A stretch of 9,364 nt of DNA from Campylobacterota bacterium (GCA_013153755.1 JAADDU010000151.1:1-9364); one strand, 5' to 3'; shown: positions 1-9,004, numbered from the stretch's first letter. The notes: generated by a model not told the origin, from the sequence alone. Numbers and translations: made by a program.

Positions 1-1486
1 GTTTTAGCTTTTGGTTAAAAAGATGAAAGAGAGCAAGTGTTATATAAGCATCTTCAGAAGCATATTTACAAGCATCTTCTAGCTCAACACTTGCAAAAGT
101 TTCCCCTTTTTTAACTGTATCTTTAAATGAGAGCATCTTATGATTTAGTAGTTTATCTGCAAGTTTATCTAGTCCTAATGCACTCTCAGGGTTTATAAGC
201 CATGCTAAAATCATACTATCTGCATATATATTTAGCTCATTAGTTTGTAAAAATCTGCTAACAAAGTGTAAATCAAACTTTATGTTATGTCCAACCACTT
301 TTGAGTCAAAGATTTTTCTTATGCCATCTTTTGCATCCTCTGCATCTATTTGCTCCCCAACTCCTAGGTAGAAGTGTGCAAATGGTACATAAAAGGCTTC
401 CTCTTTATCAAAACAAAAACTAAAACCAACAAGCTTGTCATTTTCATAATCAAGCCCCGTTGTTTCAGTATCAAAAGCTACAACAGTATCTGGAGTTAGT
501 TTACTTAAAACTTTGTTTAACTCTTTTGTATCTGTTATGAGTGTAGGTTTAAACTCTATATTTTGATTTTGTATATCTTGTTGGACTTTAGCTATAGAGT
601 TTTCTTGTTTATTTTGAGATACCATATTTTTAGCATGTAAAACTCTTAAAATCGCATTTTGTTCATACTTTACAAGCTCATCATATATGTTTAAAAATGG
701 GTTTTCTACATCCATCTTATACTCTTCAAAATCAAACTCATCAAACAAGTCATCTTTGAGTGTTACAAGCTGTTTTGACATATAGGCTTCATCTTTTGAG
801 GCTATGAGTTTCTTTTGGTTTGCACCTTTTATGCTTTGGAGGTTGTTATAAATGTTATCTAAATCTCCGTACTCACTTAAAAGCTTTTGTGCTCCAACTT
901 TTCCTATCCCCTTAACACCAGGGACATTATCTGCACTATCTCCCAAGATGGACTGATAGTCTATGAACTGTTTAGGAGTAACACCATACTTCTCAAAACA
1001 AGCTTCTTCATCCATACTTTTTCTTTTTATCGCATCTACTACAACTACATTACTATCATCTATGAGTTGATAAAGGTCTTTGTCGTGTGATACAACCCTA
1101 ACTTTAAACCCTTTTTCTTTTGCTTTTTTTACAACTGAAGCTATCATATCATCAGCTTCATAACCCTCCATCCCTAGAGTTTTATAACCCATCTTATCTA
1201 TCCACTCTATAGCGATGGGAAGTTGCATAGTTAGCTCTGGTGGTGGAGCTTGACGGTTGGCTTTGTAGTTTGAGTCTATCTCATTTCTAAATGTATCGCC
1301 TTTTGTATCTATGGCAAAGATGATATAGTCACTATCATGCTCTTTTTGTAAGGTAGATATAAAGTTTGTAAAACCAGTAAGAAGCCCAGTTGGAAAACCA
1401 TCTTTTGTTTTTAGATGCTGAGGAAGGGCATAAAAACTACGAAAAAAAAAGCCAAAAGTATCTATGATAGTGAGAGTTTTACTCAT
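1..1486 (-). CDS. polA: DNA polymerase I, N-terminal part (5' nuclease + proofreading exonuclease), 3' end beyond window
   Basis: Replication and repair polymerase that removes RNA primers and fills gaps in the cytoplasm. About 495 codons are visible; the polymerase domain lies beyond the left edge. The 5'-nuclease (FEN) domain spans about residues 1-290 and shows its acidic metal ligands: D9 in IIDTFGFFFRSF, D112/D113 in YEADD, D135/D137 in SHDKDL, and D183/D186 in GDSADNVPGVKGIG, where the helix-hairpin-helix begins. The 3'-5' exonuclease domain, from about residue 320, keeps all catalytic residues: D339 and E341 (DTETTGL), D405 (GHNIKFD), Y475 and D479 (YASEDA). Proofreading should therefore be active, unlike in Taq-type enzymes. 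The ATG lies immediately after the TAG of the HDOD gene (no gap), with a modest GGA about 10 bases upstream inside that gene, suggesting coupled translation. Codons 13-15 form a run of nine T. Identification is very secure. Confidence 0.97.
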   Translation of the reverse strand, partial: MSKTLTIIDTFGFFFRSFYALPQHLKTKDGFPTGLLTGFTNFISTLQKEHDSDYIIFAIDTKGDTFRNEIDSNYKANRQAPPPELTMQLPIAIEWIDKMGYKTLGMEGYEADDMIASVVKKAKEKGFKVRVVSHDKDLYQLIDDSNVVVVDAIKRKSMDEEACFEKYGVTPKQFIDYQSILGDSADNVPGVKGIGKVGAQKLLSEYGDLDNIYNNLQSIKGANQKKLIASKDEAYMSKQLVTLKDDLFDEFDFEEYKMDVENPFLNIYDELVKYEQNAILRVLHAKNMVSQNKQENSIAKVQQDIQNQNIEFKPTLITDTKELNKVLSKLTPDTVVAFDTETTGLDYENDKLVGFSFCFDKEEAFYVPFAHFYLGVGEQIDAEDAKDGIRKIFDSKVVGHNIKFDLHFVSRFLQTNELNIYADSMILAWLINPESALGLDKLADKLLNHKMLSFKDTVKKGETFASVELEDACKYASEDAYITLALFHLFNQKLK

Positions 1487-2296
1487 CTATATGATGTCCA
1501 GTATATCATCTATACAATCTTCAAGGATTTCATGGTCATATCCAGCATCACGAGCTTTTTTTAGTGCAATGTTTATAGCTACTTCAGATAAAGGTTTGTT
1601 AACAGGAATAGCTGTTTTTATGATATTTAAAATAGTTGAGTACTCTTTGATGTTATCTGGTGCAGATGTAGGGTTGTCAGCATATTTAATCATATCTATA
1701 AAGTCACTATCAAAACCCCAATGCTCAAAAACTAAAGCAGTTACGGATGAACTTGTTACTTCTACATAGGATTTTTCTACTAGTGCTATGTTGTTACTCA
1801 TCTCGATTTCAGATGCAAAAGTTATAGTTTCATCTTCTTGAATGATGTAATTAGCTATGAGAATCTTACCAGTTTCTTGTAGTAGGGTAGCAAGGTATAA
1901 TTTATCTACTTTTTGTTTATCTATTTTTTTAAACCATTTAAATACTAAAGAAGCTTGAAGAGATGAAATCTCAGCAAACTTTTCTGATGTGATTCCATAA
2001 GGTTGCATATCTACATTTAAAAGATTTTTAACAGAGTTACCAATAACAACAGAGCGAGTCATACTCATACCAAAAAGACTCACTGCTTGAGAAGCATTTT
2101 TTATCTCTTTTGAAAAGCCATATAGAGGAGAGTTTGCAGCTTTTAGTAAGTTTGCTATTATCATAGGATCTTTTTCTATAACTTTAGCTAAGTCTGCTAT
2201 GCAAGAATCTGGGTTAGCATATACTTTATTTACATCTATGATAGTTTTAGATAATGGTGGGAGTGATTTTATACTCTCGATGATAGAGCGTTTCAT
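1487..2296 (-). CDS. HDOD domain-containing signalling protein
   Basis: A 269-residue cytoplasmic protein that is essentially one HDOD (HD-related output) domain, about residues 5-210, with a helical C-terminal tail. The family signature is visible as LLKAANSPLYGFSKEI (51-65) followed by ASQAVSLFGMSMTRSVVI (68-85), and EHWGFDSDFIDMIKYAD (191-207) matches the late helix. Where true HD hydrolases carry an HD pair before IGK, this protein reads LLQETGK (138-144). The FWxHS region is also replaced (around 108-122), so no metal-dependent phosphodiesterase activity is expected. HDOD proteins usually act as protein-interaction outputs in signalling, and no partner sensor domain is fused here. The ATG at 2296 has AAAGG ten bases upstream and a likely promoter in the 42-base gap before it. 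Its stop TAG touches the polA ATG, so the two genes probably form a transcription unit. The role is unknown. Confidence 0.9.
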   Translation of the reverse strand: MKRSIIESIKSLPPLSKTIIDVNKVYANPDSCIADLAKVIEKDPMIIANLLKAANSPLYGFSKEIKNASQAVSLFGMSMTRSVVIGNSVKNLLNVDMQPYGITSEKFAEISSLQASLVFKWFKKIDKQKVDKLYLATLLQETGKILIANYIIQEDETITFASEIEMSNNIALVEKSYVEVTSSSVTALVFEHWGFDSDFIDMIKYADNPTSAPDNIKEYSTILNIIKTAIPVNKPLSEVAINIALKKARDAGYDHEILEDCIDDILDII

Positions 2297-2321
2297 GATA
2301 TATAAGCCTTTTTTTAGACTT

Positions 2322-2330
2322 ATTATATCA
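2322..2330 (-). promoter_or_regulatory. Putative extended -10 promoter of the HDOD-polA unit
   Basis: On the minus strand the 42-base gap between the DsbD_2-type gene and the HDOD gene reads TGATATAAT, a perfect TGnTATAAT extended -10 element. It sits about 25 bases before the HDOD start codon, leaving a short leader that carries AAAGG. No convincing -35 is seen, which is usual for sigma-70 promoters in Campylobacterota. Its presence suggests that HDOD-polA is transcribed independently of the tgt operon upstream, although read-through remains possible because no terminator is visible in the gap. Confidence 0.6.
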
Positions 2331-2338
2331 AAATAGTT

Positions 2339-3049
2339 TTAACCATGACAATCTCTAAGTGTTTTATGTGGATTTGATATATATGTGTAGCCATTATAAA
2401 TGGTATATGCCCCATATAACATAACTGCAATAGAAGCAAGACTTATCATCATATTTCTAAAGCTTGTTGCAGATGTTAGAGTTGCTAAAAAACCAAGACC
2501 AAACATAGCAGGAATCGTGCTTAAACCAAAAACTAACATAACTAGAGCACCATAAAGAGGACTTGCTGTACTTGCTGCTGTGATAGCAAAAAAGTAAACA
2601 AAACCACATGGTAAAAGTCCATTTAACATACCTAATAGGAAAAAACTAAAGTTTGATTTTGAATTTAAAACACTTTTAAATGTATTTTTATATAAAGGTG
2701 AAGATGAAAAGCTGTGTTCTATGATAGTTAAGAATTTTATTTTACCCATAAGTGAAAGACCTGCTAAAACCATGATAATTCCAGCAACTATAAGAAGTGT
2801 TCCATTAGCATTGTTACTAAAAGTGATAACACCACCTAAAGCACCAAATATAGCACCAAGTAAAGAGTAGGTAAAAACTCTACCAAAAGAGTAGAGTAGG
2901 TGGGCTATACCTTGAGAAACTTTAGAACTTTGAGGCTCTATTTTTATAGTTGAATATGCTAAAACTATACCACCACACATACCGATACAGTGACCAAATG
3001 ATCCTAAAAATGCTATGGTTATGATTGTAATTATATTTACTGTTTCCAT
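2339..3049 (-). CDS. DsbD_2 / TauE-SafE-like six-helix membrane protein
   Basis: An inner-membrane protein of 236 residues with about six hydrophobic helices (roughly 4-26, 57-77, 84-104, 133-155, 164-186, 197-219). Diagnostic motifs of the family often named 'sulfite exporter TauE/SafE' or 'cytochrome c biogenesis transmembrane region' (DsbD_2) are present: GHCIGMCGG at 19-27 near the first helix and GLLPCG at 144-149. A further cysteine lies in the C-terminal DCHG. The paired cysteines fit thiol-disulfide or metal (copper) handling. Relatives occur beside ccoGHIS genes for cbb3 oxidase maturation, but no such genes are in this window, so substrate and role are inferred. I chose the ATG at 3049, which overlaps the upstream stop as TAATG. 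The in-frame TTG at 3070 would add seven residues but has no ribosome binding site. The ATG also has only a distant GTGGA (15 bases), so coupling to the upstream gene is likely. Confidence 0.85.
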   Translation of the reverse strand: METVNIITIITIAFLGSFGHCIGMCGGIVLAYSTIKIEPQSSKVSQGIAHLLYSFGRVFTYSLLGAIFGALGGVITFSNNANGTLLIVAGIIMVLAGLSLMGKIKFLTIIEHSFSSSPLYKNTFKSVLNSKSNFSFFLLGMLNGLLPCGFVYFFAITAASTASPLYGALVMLVFGLSTIPAMFGLGFLATLTSATSFRNMMISLASIAVMLYGAYTIYNGYTYISNPHKTLRDCHG

Positions 3050-4403
3050 TATTTTATGATTATTCCACAAGTTAATTTATTTGAGCTGGTATTTGTATCC
3101 CATAGGTTTGAGTTTGAAAGTTTTATGGAAGAATAGCTTGTTCCTATAGATAAATATAGACAATAGTCCCCATCTTTTACATCTTTTAATACTATACTCT
3201 TTTTTATGCTATTTATCTCATTAGGATAAAATGTTCTTAAATCAATATTTTCTTGAGGAAATTTATATGTATTGTTTGTATCTTTAAGTATAAAAGTTAA
3301 GTTTGAGTCTATATATGGTGCACTAAATCCTTTGTTTGTTATAACAAGATCAAGGTTTAGGTTATCTTCATTATGGTCTATAGCTAAAGTTGATGCTACA
3401 AGTCTATACCCAAGGTTGTTTTTTATCTCATCATAGCATCCATTATCTTTCCAACCTTGTATAACTTCTTCTTTGTAAACATCATTTAAAAAAGAGTAGT
3501 TTAATCTTTTTAATTCTATTAAACTAGTTGCACAGTTTGTAAATTCTTGATTTTCCATACAAGTTTCACCACCTACTGGAGAAAATCTAGAATCATTTTC
3601 AACATAACTTTTCCAAAAGTCTATATCTGCACTTTCATAAGTACCATAATCTGTACTACTTGATAAAAGACAGTCGTTATGATGACCTAATTTAGCTTTC
3701 ATATCTTGTGTATATGCTATCTCTTTAGTAATTTCTGCTTTACTTGTTGTATCTCCGTATTCTTTATAATCACCATAAAGGAGTTCTTTTTCCATAGGGT
3801 ATCTAATCTGTATATATTTATCTGGAAAGATTTCTAAGAGTTTTTCTAGTATCTTTTTTCTGTTTTGGATATAGTCTGGATCGCTTTCTTCAAAATCACC
3901 AGTAAAGGAGTGCCATTCACCCCAAGCACCAATTACACCTGCTTGTATAACTGATATAATCTCTTTATGCTCTTGTAAGATAGGTTTTAGTTGATCTAAA
4001 TGAGATAATGCTATGTCTAAAGATGGATCATCTCCATCTGAAGAATCTCTATAAATTATCCTAAGTATAAGTTTTACGCCTAAATCTTCTGCTTCTTTAA
4101 GGTGTTTAACTATTGTATCTTTAGTATCATCTGGTATGGTTTGAGTAGTTACATAGTCTTTTAGGTTTATTTCTGCAAAAGCTAATGTATATCCTTTATC
4201 TTTACTTGATTGAAAGATATTGTATGTTTTTTCCTCTTCTAGCTTAAAGCTAGCGTTATAAAATCCTCTATCTGGATTTAAATTGTTTATAGCTATATTT
4301 TCTTCAAATCTTATAATATTTTCATCGATAGGTATACTAGAACCACCTCCACTACAGCCTACTATGAAAAGTATAGATAATAAACTTAATTTAAAGATAT
4401 TCA

Positions 4404-4404
<1 letters not shown>
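3049..4404 (-). CDS. DUF4874/DUF4832-type secreted lipoprotein
   Basis: A 451-residue exported lipoprotein. A short signal peptide ends in a lipobox, IVGC, with C17 as the lipidated cysteine. Serine at +2 rather than aspartate favours outer-membrane sorting. Residues 39-200 resemble the DUF4874 domain, with NPDRGFY at 43-49, LRIIYRDS at 114-121 and GAWGEWHS at 159-166. Residues about 225-445 resemble DUF4832, with GHHNDC at 240-245, DYGTYESAD at 252-260, GGETC at 278-282 and a C-terminal part that looks beta-sandwich-like (from LGYRL at 331). The strand-then-GEW layout recalls TIM-barrel glycoside hydrolases, so a carbohydrate-active or cell-surface glycan role is possible but unproven. Seven cysteines (17, 245, 282, 291, 323, 415, 446) allow periplasmic disulfides. 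The ATG shares its A with the tgt stop (TAATG) and has AAAAGGA eight bases upstream. Family assignment rests on motif recall. Confidence 0.8.
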
Positions 4405-5560
<1,156 letters not shown>

Positions 5561-5598
5561 ATTTTTTTATGTTTGAAATATGAAATTTAAAATACCTT

Positions 5599-5607
5599 TG
5601 TTATAAT
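5599..5607 (+). promoter_or_regulatory. Putative extended -10 promoter for argD operon
   Basis: TGTTATAAT matches the extended -10 consensus TGnTATAAT. Transcription would start near 5613-5615, giving a leader of about 26 bases that ends in a strong AAGAGGA ribosome binding site (5629-5635) five bases before the argD ATG. The leader is too short for an attenuator or riboswitch. No clear -35 is present, and I found no convincing ArgR box of the E. coli type. Confidence 0.65.
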
Positions 5608-5640
5608 TAGACAATTAAGTATAGACTAAAGAGGATAAGT

Positions 5641-6822
5641 ATGACTATAAAAGATTTAGACAAAAAGTATGTTTTACCAACTTATGCAAGAAATGATGTT
5701 GAATTTGTTAGTGGGGATAATGCAAGATTAGTAGATGCAGATGCTAAAGACTACATAGATTTTACTTCTGGTATAGGTGTGGTTAGTGTTGGTCATGCAA
5801 ATAAAAGAGTAAATGATGCTATTTGTGAGCAACTCTCAAAGATTACACATATATCAAATCTTTACCACATAGCACCACAGGCAAAAGCAGCTCAAAAGAT
5901 AGTCGAAGCTAGTGGTTATGATATGCAGTGTTTTTTTGGAAATAGTGGAGCAGAAGCAAATGAAGGTGCTATAAAGATAGCTCGAAAATGGGGTGAAAAA
6001 GATGGAGAAGTAAAAAAGTATAAAATCATCACTCTTCAACAATCATTCCATGGAAGAACTATAACAACAGTTAAAGCAACAGGGCAAGAAGCTATGCATA
6101 ACTATTTTGGACCATTTCCAGATGGTTTTGTATATGCAGATGATATAAATCATGTAGAGTCTTTACTTGATGAACATACAGCAGCAGTTATGATAGAGCT
6201 TGTTCAAGGTGAGGGTGGGGTGCAACCACAAGATAAAGATGAGGTGCAAAGGTTAGCAAAACTTCTAAAACAAAAAGATATACTTCTTATAGTTGATGAA
6301 GTGCAAACTGGTGTTTATAGAACAGGTGAGTTTTTAGCATCAAATGTTTATGAGATAACACCAGATATAATCACTTTAGCAAAAGGCCTTGGTGGAGGTG
6401 TTCCTGTTGGTGTTGTTATGACCTCTTTAAAAGGTGTACTAAGTGCAGGTGACCATGGCTCGACTTTTGGTGGAAATTATCTTAGTTCAAGTGCAGTTTG
6501 TGCTGTATTAGATGAGCTTCATGAGTATTTTAAAAGTAAAAAACTAGAAAATACTATAGAGTATTTTAATGAAAAACTAGAGTCTTTATATATGCAAAAC
6601 AAACATCTTTTTATCTCAAAAGTTGGTATAGGTCTTATGTGTGGACTTCGTGTAAAAGATGCAGATACATTAAATAATATAATTACAAATGCAAAAGATA
6701 ATGGTGTTATGGTTTTAAAAGCAGGTAGAAATACACTTAGATTTTTACCACCACTTACAATTACAAAAGAGGAAATAGATGAGGGTTTTAAAGCTCTTTT
6801 TAGTGCCGTTAGTTCTTTGTAA
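5641..6822 (+). CDS. argD: Acetylornithine aminotransferase
   Basis: A PLP-dependent class III aminotransferase that converts N-acetylglutamate semialdehyde to N-acetylornithine with glutamate as amino donor, in arginine biosynthesis; it is cytoplasmic. At 393 residues it has the usual ArgD length. Visible signatures are NSGAEANE (101-108, cofactor phosphate), QSFHGRT (134-140, ring stacking), IVDEVQTGVYRTG (217-229) with D219 contacting the pyridine nitrogen, and LAKGLGGGVPVG (246-257) with the Schiff-base lysine K248. GSTFGGNYLS (273-282) and LRFLPPL (366-372), whose arginine binds the substrate carboxylate, complete the set. In some bacteria the same enzyme also serves lysine synthesis (succinyl-diaminopimelate step). 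The start is fixed by AAGAGGA five bases upstream and a dedicated promoter. Its last 44 bases overlap the start of the TolC-family gene in another frame, so the two are probably co-transcribed. Confidence 0.95.
   Translation: MTIKDLDKKYVLPTYARNDVEFVSGDNARLVDADAKDYIDFTSGIGVVSVGHANKRVNDAICEQLSKITHISNLYHIAPQAKAAQKIVEASGYDMQCFFGNSGAEANEGAIKIARKWGEKDGEVKKYKIITLQQSFHGRTITTVKATGQEAMHNYFGPFPDGFVYADDINHVESLLDEHTAAVMIELVQGEGGVQPQDKDEVQRLAKLLKQKDILLIVDEVQTGVYRTGEFLASNVYEITPDIITLAKGLGGGVPVGVVMTSLKGVLSAGDHGSTFGGNYLSSSAVCAVLDELHEYFKSKKLENTIEYFNEKLESLYMQNKHLFISKVGIGLMCGLRVKDADTLNNIITNAKDNGVMVLKAGRNTLRFLPPLTITKEEIDEGFKALFSAVSSL
6768..6773 (+). promoter_or_regulatory. Strong Shine-Dalgarno inside argD that sets the TolC-family start
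   Basis: AGAGGA lies five bases upstream of the ATG at 6779, within argD codons near 376-378. Its spacing and strength equal those of the argD site. It supports a true start inside argD, because no later methionine in the frame appears before residue 120, well past the signal peptide. Confidence 0.75.
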
Positions 6823-7993
6823 TCTATCTTTTGCAAATGAGAAAAACAGTACTTTAGATAAATATATATCAACATATAAAAAAGAGCAGTTTGATTATGA
6901 CTATGCTAAAAATGATGCTGAAGCTTCTAAGCTACATGATTCGTGGATAGCACCTATAAGACTAAACTATAACTACTCAAAAAGTAATCCAAATGATGTT
7001 GTGCAAACATATCAAAGTGCAGGTATTAAGATAGATCAGCCTATCTTTTCAAGTGGTGGTATATATTATGGTGTTAAATTTGCAAATGCAAGTAAACTTT
7101 ATGCCGATTATGCAACAGATGCACTAAAAAGAAAAATGATAAAAGATGCTGTTTCTATACTAATGCAGATAAAAGAATTAACACTAAAAGAACAAAAGCA
7201 AAAACTTCAAATACAAAATTCGCAAGTTAATCTTTTACAAAAAAAAGAGGAGTATCTAAATGGTCAGTTGGATTCTGGTTTTTTAAATAATGCGATTATA
7301 CAAAGAAACATACTAAAACAAGCTCTTTTTGATATTCAAACTGCAAAGGAAAAGCTTATAAGTAAGTTTCAAGCACTAAGTGATATGCCTTATGATGAAG
7401 CACCTATACCAAAGCTTGAATTTTTAAGTAGTGATGAATTTTTAAAACATAATATTTCATTAAAAATGTCAAAAGCTAAGATTTTAAAAAGTAGATACTC
7501 TAAAGATATGACTATATCAAAGTACTTGCCAAAGGTGAATGTTGTTGCTGGATATAACTGGAATAAAAGTGAAAATAATATCTACTCGTTTGGTTCTAAC
7601 GAAAGAGACTATTATGATTATGGTTTCAAAGTATCTATCCCTTTAGATATAAATACTTTTAGAGATATAGAATCTGCTAGAGTTGATTACTTAAAAGCAG
7701 AAGTTTTACAAAAAGACAAAAAACGAGAGTTAGATGCAGTCTTTAAACAAGTGATGCACAACATAGAAAACTTTAATAAAAAGATAGAATTTAGTGATGA
7801 AAATATAGACTTATATGCTAAGTTGTTAGAAGAAACAAAAGAGTTATATGAAGCAGGATATAAAACTAAGTATGATGTGGAAATTTTAAATAATTCTCTT
7901 AAAATTCAAGAGATTGACTCCAAAATATTTGAGATGGATAAACAGTTGGAGTTATTAACTTTATATGAGATGTATATAAATAATGGAAAATAA
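6779..7993 (+). CDS. TolC-family outer membrane protein
   Basis: A 404-residue exported protein, somewhat shorter than classic TolC (typically 420-490). Residues 1-19 form a signal peptide (positively charged start, LFLVPLVL core, SFA cleavage site) and mature protein should begin at N20. The usual internal duplication is visible. Repeat one has strand-forming IRLNYNYSKS (60-69) and IKIDQPIFSSGG (83-94), then long helices ending in LDSGFLNNAIIQ (164-175). Repeat two has VNVVAGYNWNKS (253-264) and FKVSIPLD (283-290), then helices ending in YEAGYKTKYDVEILNNS (357-373). It should assemble as a trimeric outer-membrane and periplasmic tunnel for efflux or type I secretion, but no inner-membrane pump or adaptor gene is in the window. 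The start lies 44 bases inside argD, so the signal peptide is encoded in argD's alternate frame. Its stop falls just before the methyltransferase start. Substrate is unknown. Confidence 0.88.
   Translation: MRVLKLFLVPLVLCNLSFANEKNSTLDKYISTYKKEQFDYDYAKNDAEASKLHDSWIAPIRLNYNYSKSNPNDVVQTYQSAGIKIDQPIFSSGGIYYGVKFANASKLYADYATDALKRKMIKDAVSILMQIKELTLKEQKQKLQIQNSQVNLLQKKEEYLNGQLDSGFLNNAIIQRNILKQALFDIQTAKEKLISKFQALSDMPYDEAPIPKLEFLSSDEFLKHNISLKMSKAKILKSRYSKDMTISKYLPKVNVVAGYNWNKSENNIYSFGSNERDYYDYGFKVSIPLDINTFRDIESARVDYLKAEVLQKDKKRELDAVFKQVMHNIENFNKKIEFSDENIDLYAKLLEETKELYEAGYKTKYDVEILNNSLKIQEIDSKIFEMDKQLELLTLYEMYINNGK
7985..7990 (+). promoter_or_regulatory. Ribosome binding site favouring the 7995 start of the methyltransferase
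   Basis: GGAAAA precedes the ATG at 7995 with GGA seven bases away, whereas the in-frame ATG at 7983 is preceded only by AT-rich sequence lacking any purine-rich site. The family also tends to start close to the MKFSxYMxxWLYG segment, which begins at 7995. Confidence 0.6.
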
Positions 7994-7994
7994 A

Positions 7995-9002
7995 ATGAAA
8001 TTTAGTAACTATATGAACGATTGGCTATATGGAGATGATGGGTATTATGCCACTTATAAAAACATAGGAAAAGAGGGGGATTTTTACACTGCTGTAAGTA
8101 CAAGTAAGTTTTTTGGTGGAAGTGTTGCAAAACATATCATCTCTTTAGTTGATGAAGGATTTTTAGCTAAAGATGGCGTCGTTTGTGAGATAGGTGCTCA
8201 TCATGGTTATTTTTTAGCTGATGTTTGTGAGTTTATATATACACTTAGACCAGAGTTATTATCAACTTTAAAGTTTATTATCATAGAGCGTTTTGATGAT
8301 TTGCAAGAACATCAAAGAAATTACTTTAAAGAGTCATTTGGAGATGCTATAACTCTCTTGCATTATAAATCACTAAGTGAAGTAAAATGTAAAAGTGCTT
8401 TTTTTATAGCAAATGAGATATTTGATGCTTTTAGCTGTGAGCTTTATTATAAAGGTAAAGTAGCAAGTGTAGATGCCCAGCATAATGTTGAATTTGATAT
8501 AAAAGATAAGTGGGTAGAAGAAAAAGCTAAAAAGTACTACAAAGATAGGGGTGAGATAGCATTAGGATATGAAGAATTTGCTTTAGAGATGGCTAATGCA
8601 TCTGAAAAATTTGAGTTTATGAGCTTTGATTATGGAGAGATGCAAGCTCGTCCAGACTTCTCTTTGCGTATCTATACAAAACATAAAGTTTTACCATTTT
8701 TTACACCAAAAGATGATGAAGATTATGTACCAAGAGATAAGCTTTTTAAAAAGAGTGATATAACTTATGATGTAACATTTGAACATGTAAAAGATGCTTT
8801 TGTGGAAGCTGGAGTTGAGTTTGTAGAACTAAAAGCTCAAATGGTAGCACTTGTAGATATGGGAATACTAGAACTTTTAGAGATGCTCCAAAAAAATGTA
8901 GAAGAAAAGATATATAGACAAGAGCTTGAAAAAGCAAAGATGCTTATCATGCCAAATTTTTTGGGTGAAAGATTTAAAATGATACGATTTAGAAAAAGTT
9001 AA
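7995..9002 (+). CDS. MidA/NDUFAF7-family SAM-dependent methyltransferase
   Basis: A 335-residue cytoplasmic protein of the COG1565 (DUF185, MidA) family. The eukaryotic member NDUFAF7/MidA methylates an arginine of the NDUFS2 subunit during complex I assembly; targets of bacterial members are largely undefined. Recognisable blocks are the N-terminal MKFSNYMNDWLYGDDGYY, GKEGDFYTAVSTSKFFGG (25-42), the SAM-binding loop VCEIGAHHGYFLAD (63-76), ANEIFDAF (139-146, family block resembling NELLDA), FDYGE (211-215), YDVTFEHV (258-265) and the C-terminal MPNFLGERFKMIRFRK (319-334). SAM loop position three carries AHH in place of the commoner GxG spacing, which I believe is typical of this family in Campylobacterota. 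I start it at 7995 with GGA seven bases upstream; the in-frame ATG at 7983 would add four residues and overlap the TolC gene by 11 bases. It is the last gene of the argD unit. Confidence 0.88.
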   Translation: MKFSNYMNDWLYGDDGYYATYKNIGKEGDFYTAVSTSKFFGGSVAKHIISLVDEGFLAKDGVVCEIGAHHGYFLADVCEFIYTLRPELLSTLKFIIIERFDDLQEHQRNYFKESFGDAITLLHYKSLSEVKCKSAFFIANEIFDAFSCELYYKGKVASVDAQHNVEFDIKDKWVEEKAKKYYKDRGEIALGYEEFALEMANASEKFEFMSFDYGEMQARPDFSLRIYTKHKVLPFFTPKDDEDYVPRDKLFKKSDITYDVTFEHVKDAFVEAGVEFVELKAQMVALVDMGILELLEMLQKNVEEKIYRQELEKAKMLIMPNFLGERFKMIRFRKS

Positions 9003-9004
9003 TG

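Noticed and set aside
887..1090. 67-codon plus-strand open frame inside polA
   Set aside because: It is antisense to the 5'-nuclease domain, has no recognisable motif, and polA is intact on the other strand.
1464..1769. 101-codon plus-strand open frame opposite the HDOD gene
   Set aside because: Shadow of the HDOD coding frame; no ribosome binding site and low-complexity composition.
3050..3070. TTG start giving seven extra residues on the DsbD_2-type protein
   Set aside because: No purine-rich site upstream, and the ATG at 3049 forms the same TAATG junction seen one gene earlier.
5571..5590. Possible ArgR operator upstream of argD
   Set aside because: TGAAATA TGAAATT is a tandem, not the inverted TGAAT/ATTCA layout of an ARG box, so the resemblance is weak.
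6519..6875. 118-codon minus-strand open frame across the argD/TolC junction
   Set aside because: Antisense to two well-supported genes; hydrophobic content reflects complement of lysine-rich codons.
7983..7994. Earlier ATG for the methyltransferase (four extra residues, 11-base overlap)
   Set aside because: No Shine-Dalgarno upstream, whereas the ATG at 7995 has GGA at good spacing; the difference is minor and not certain.
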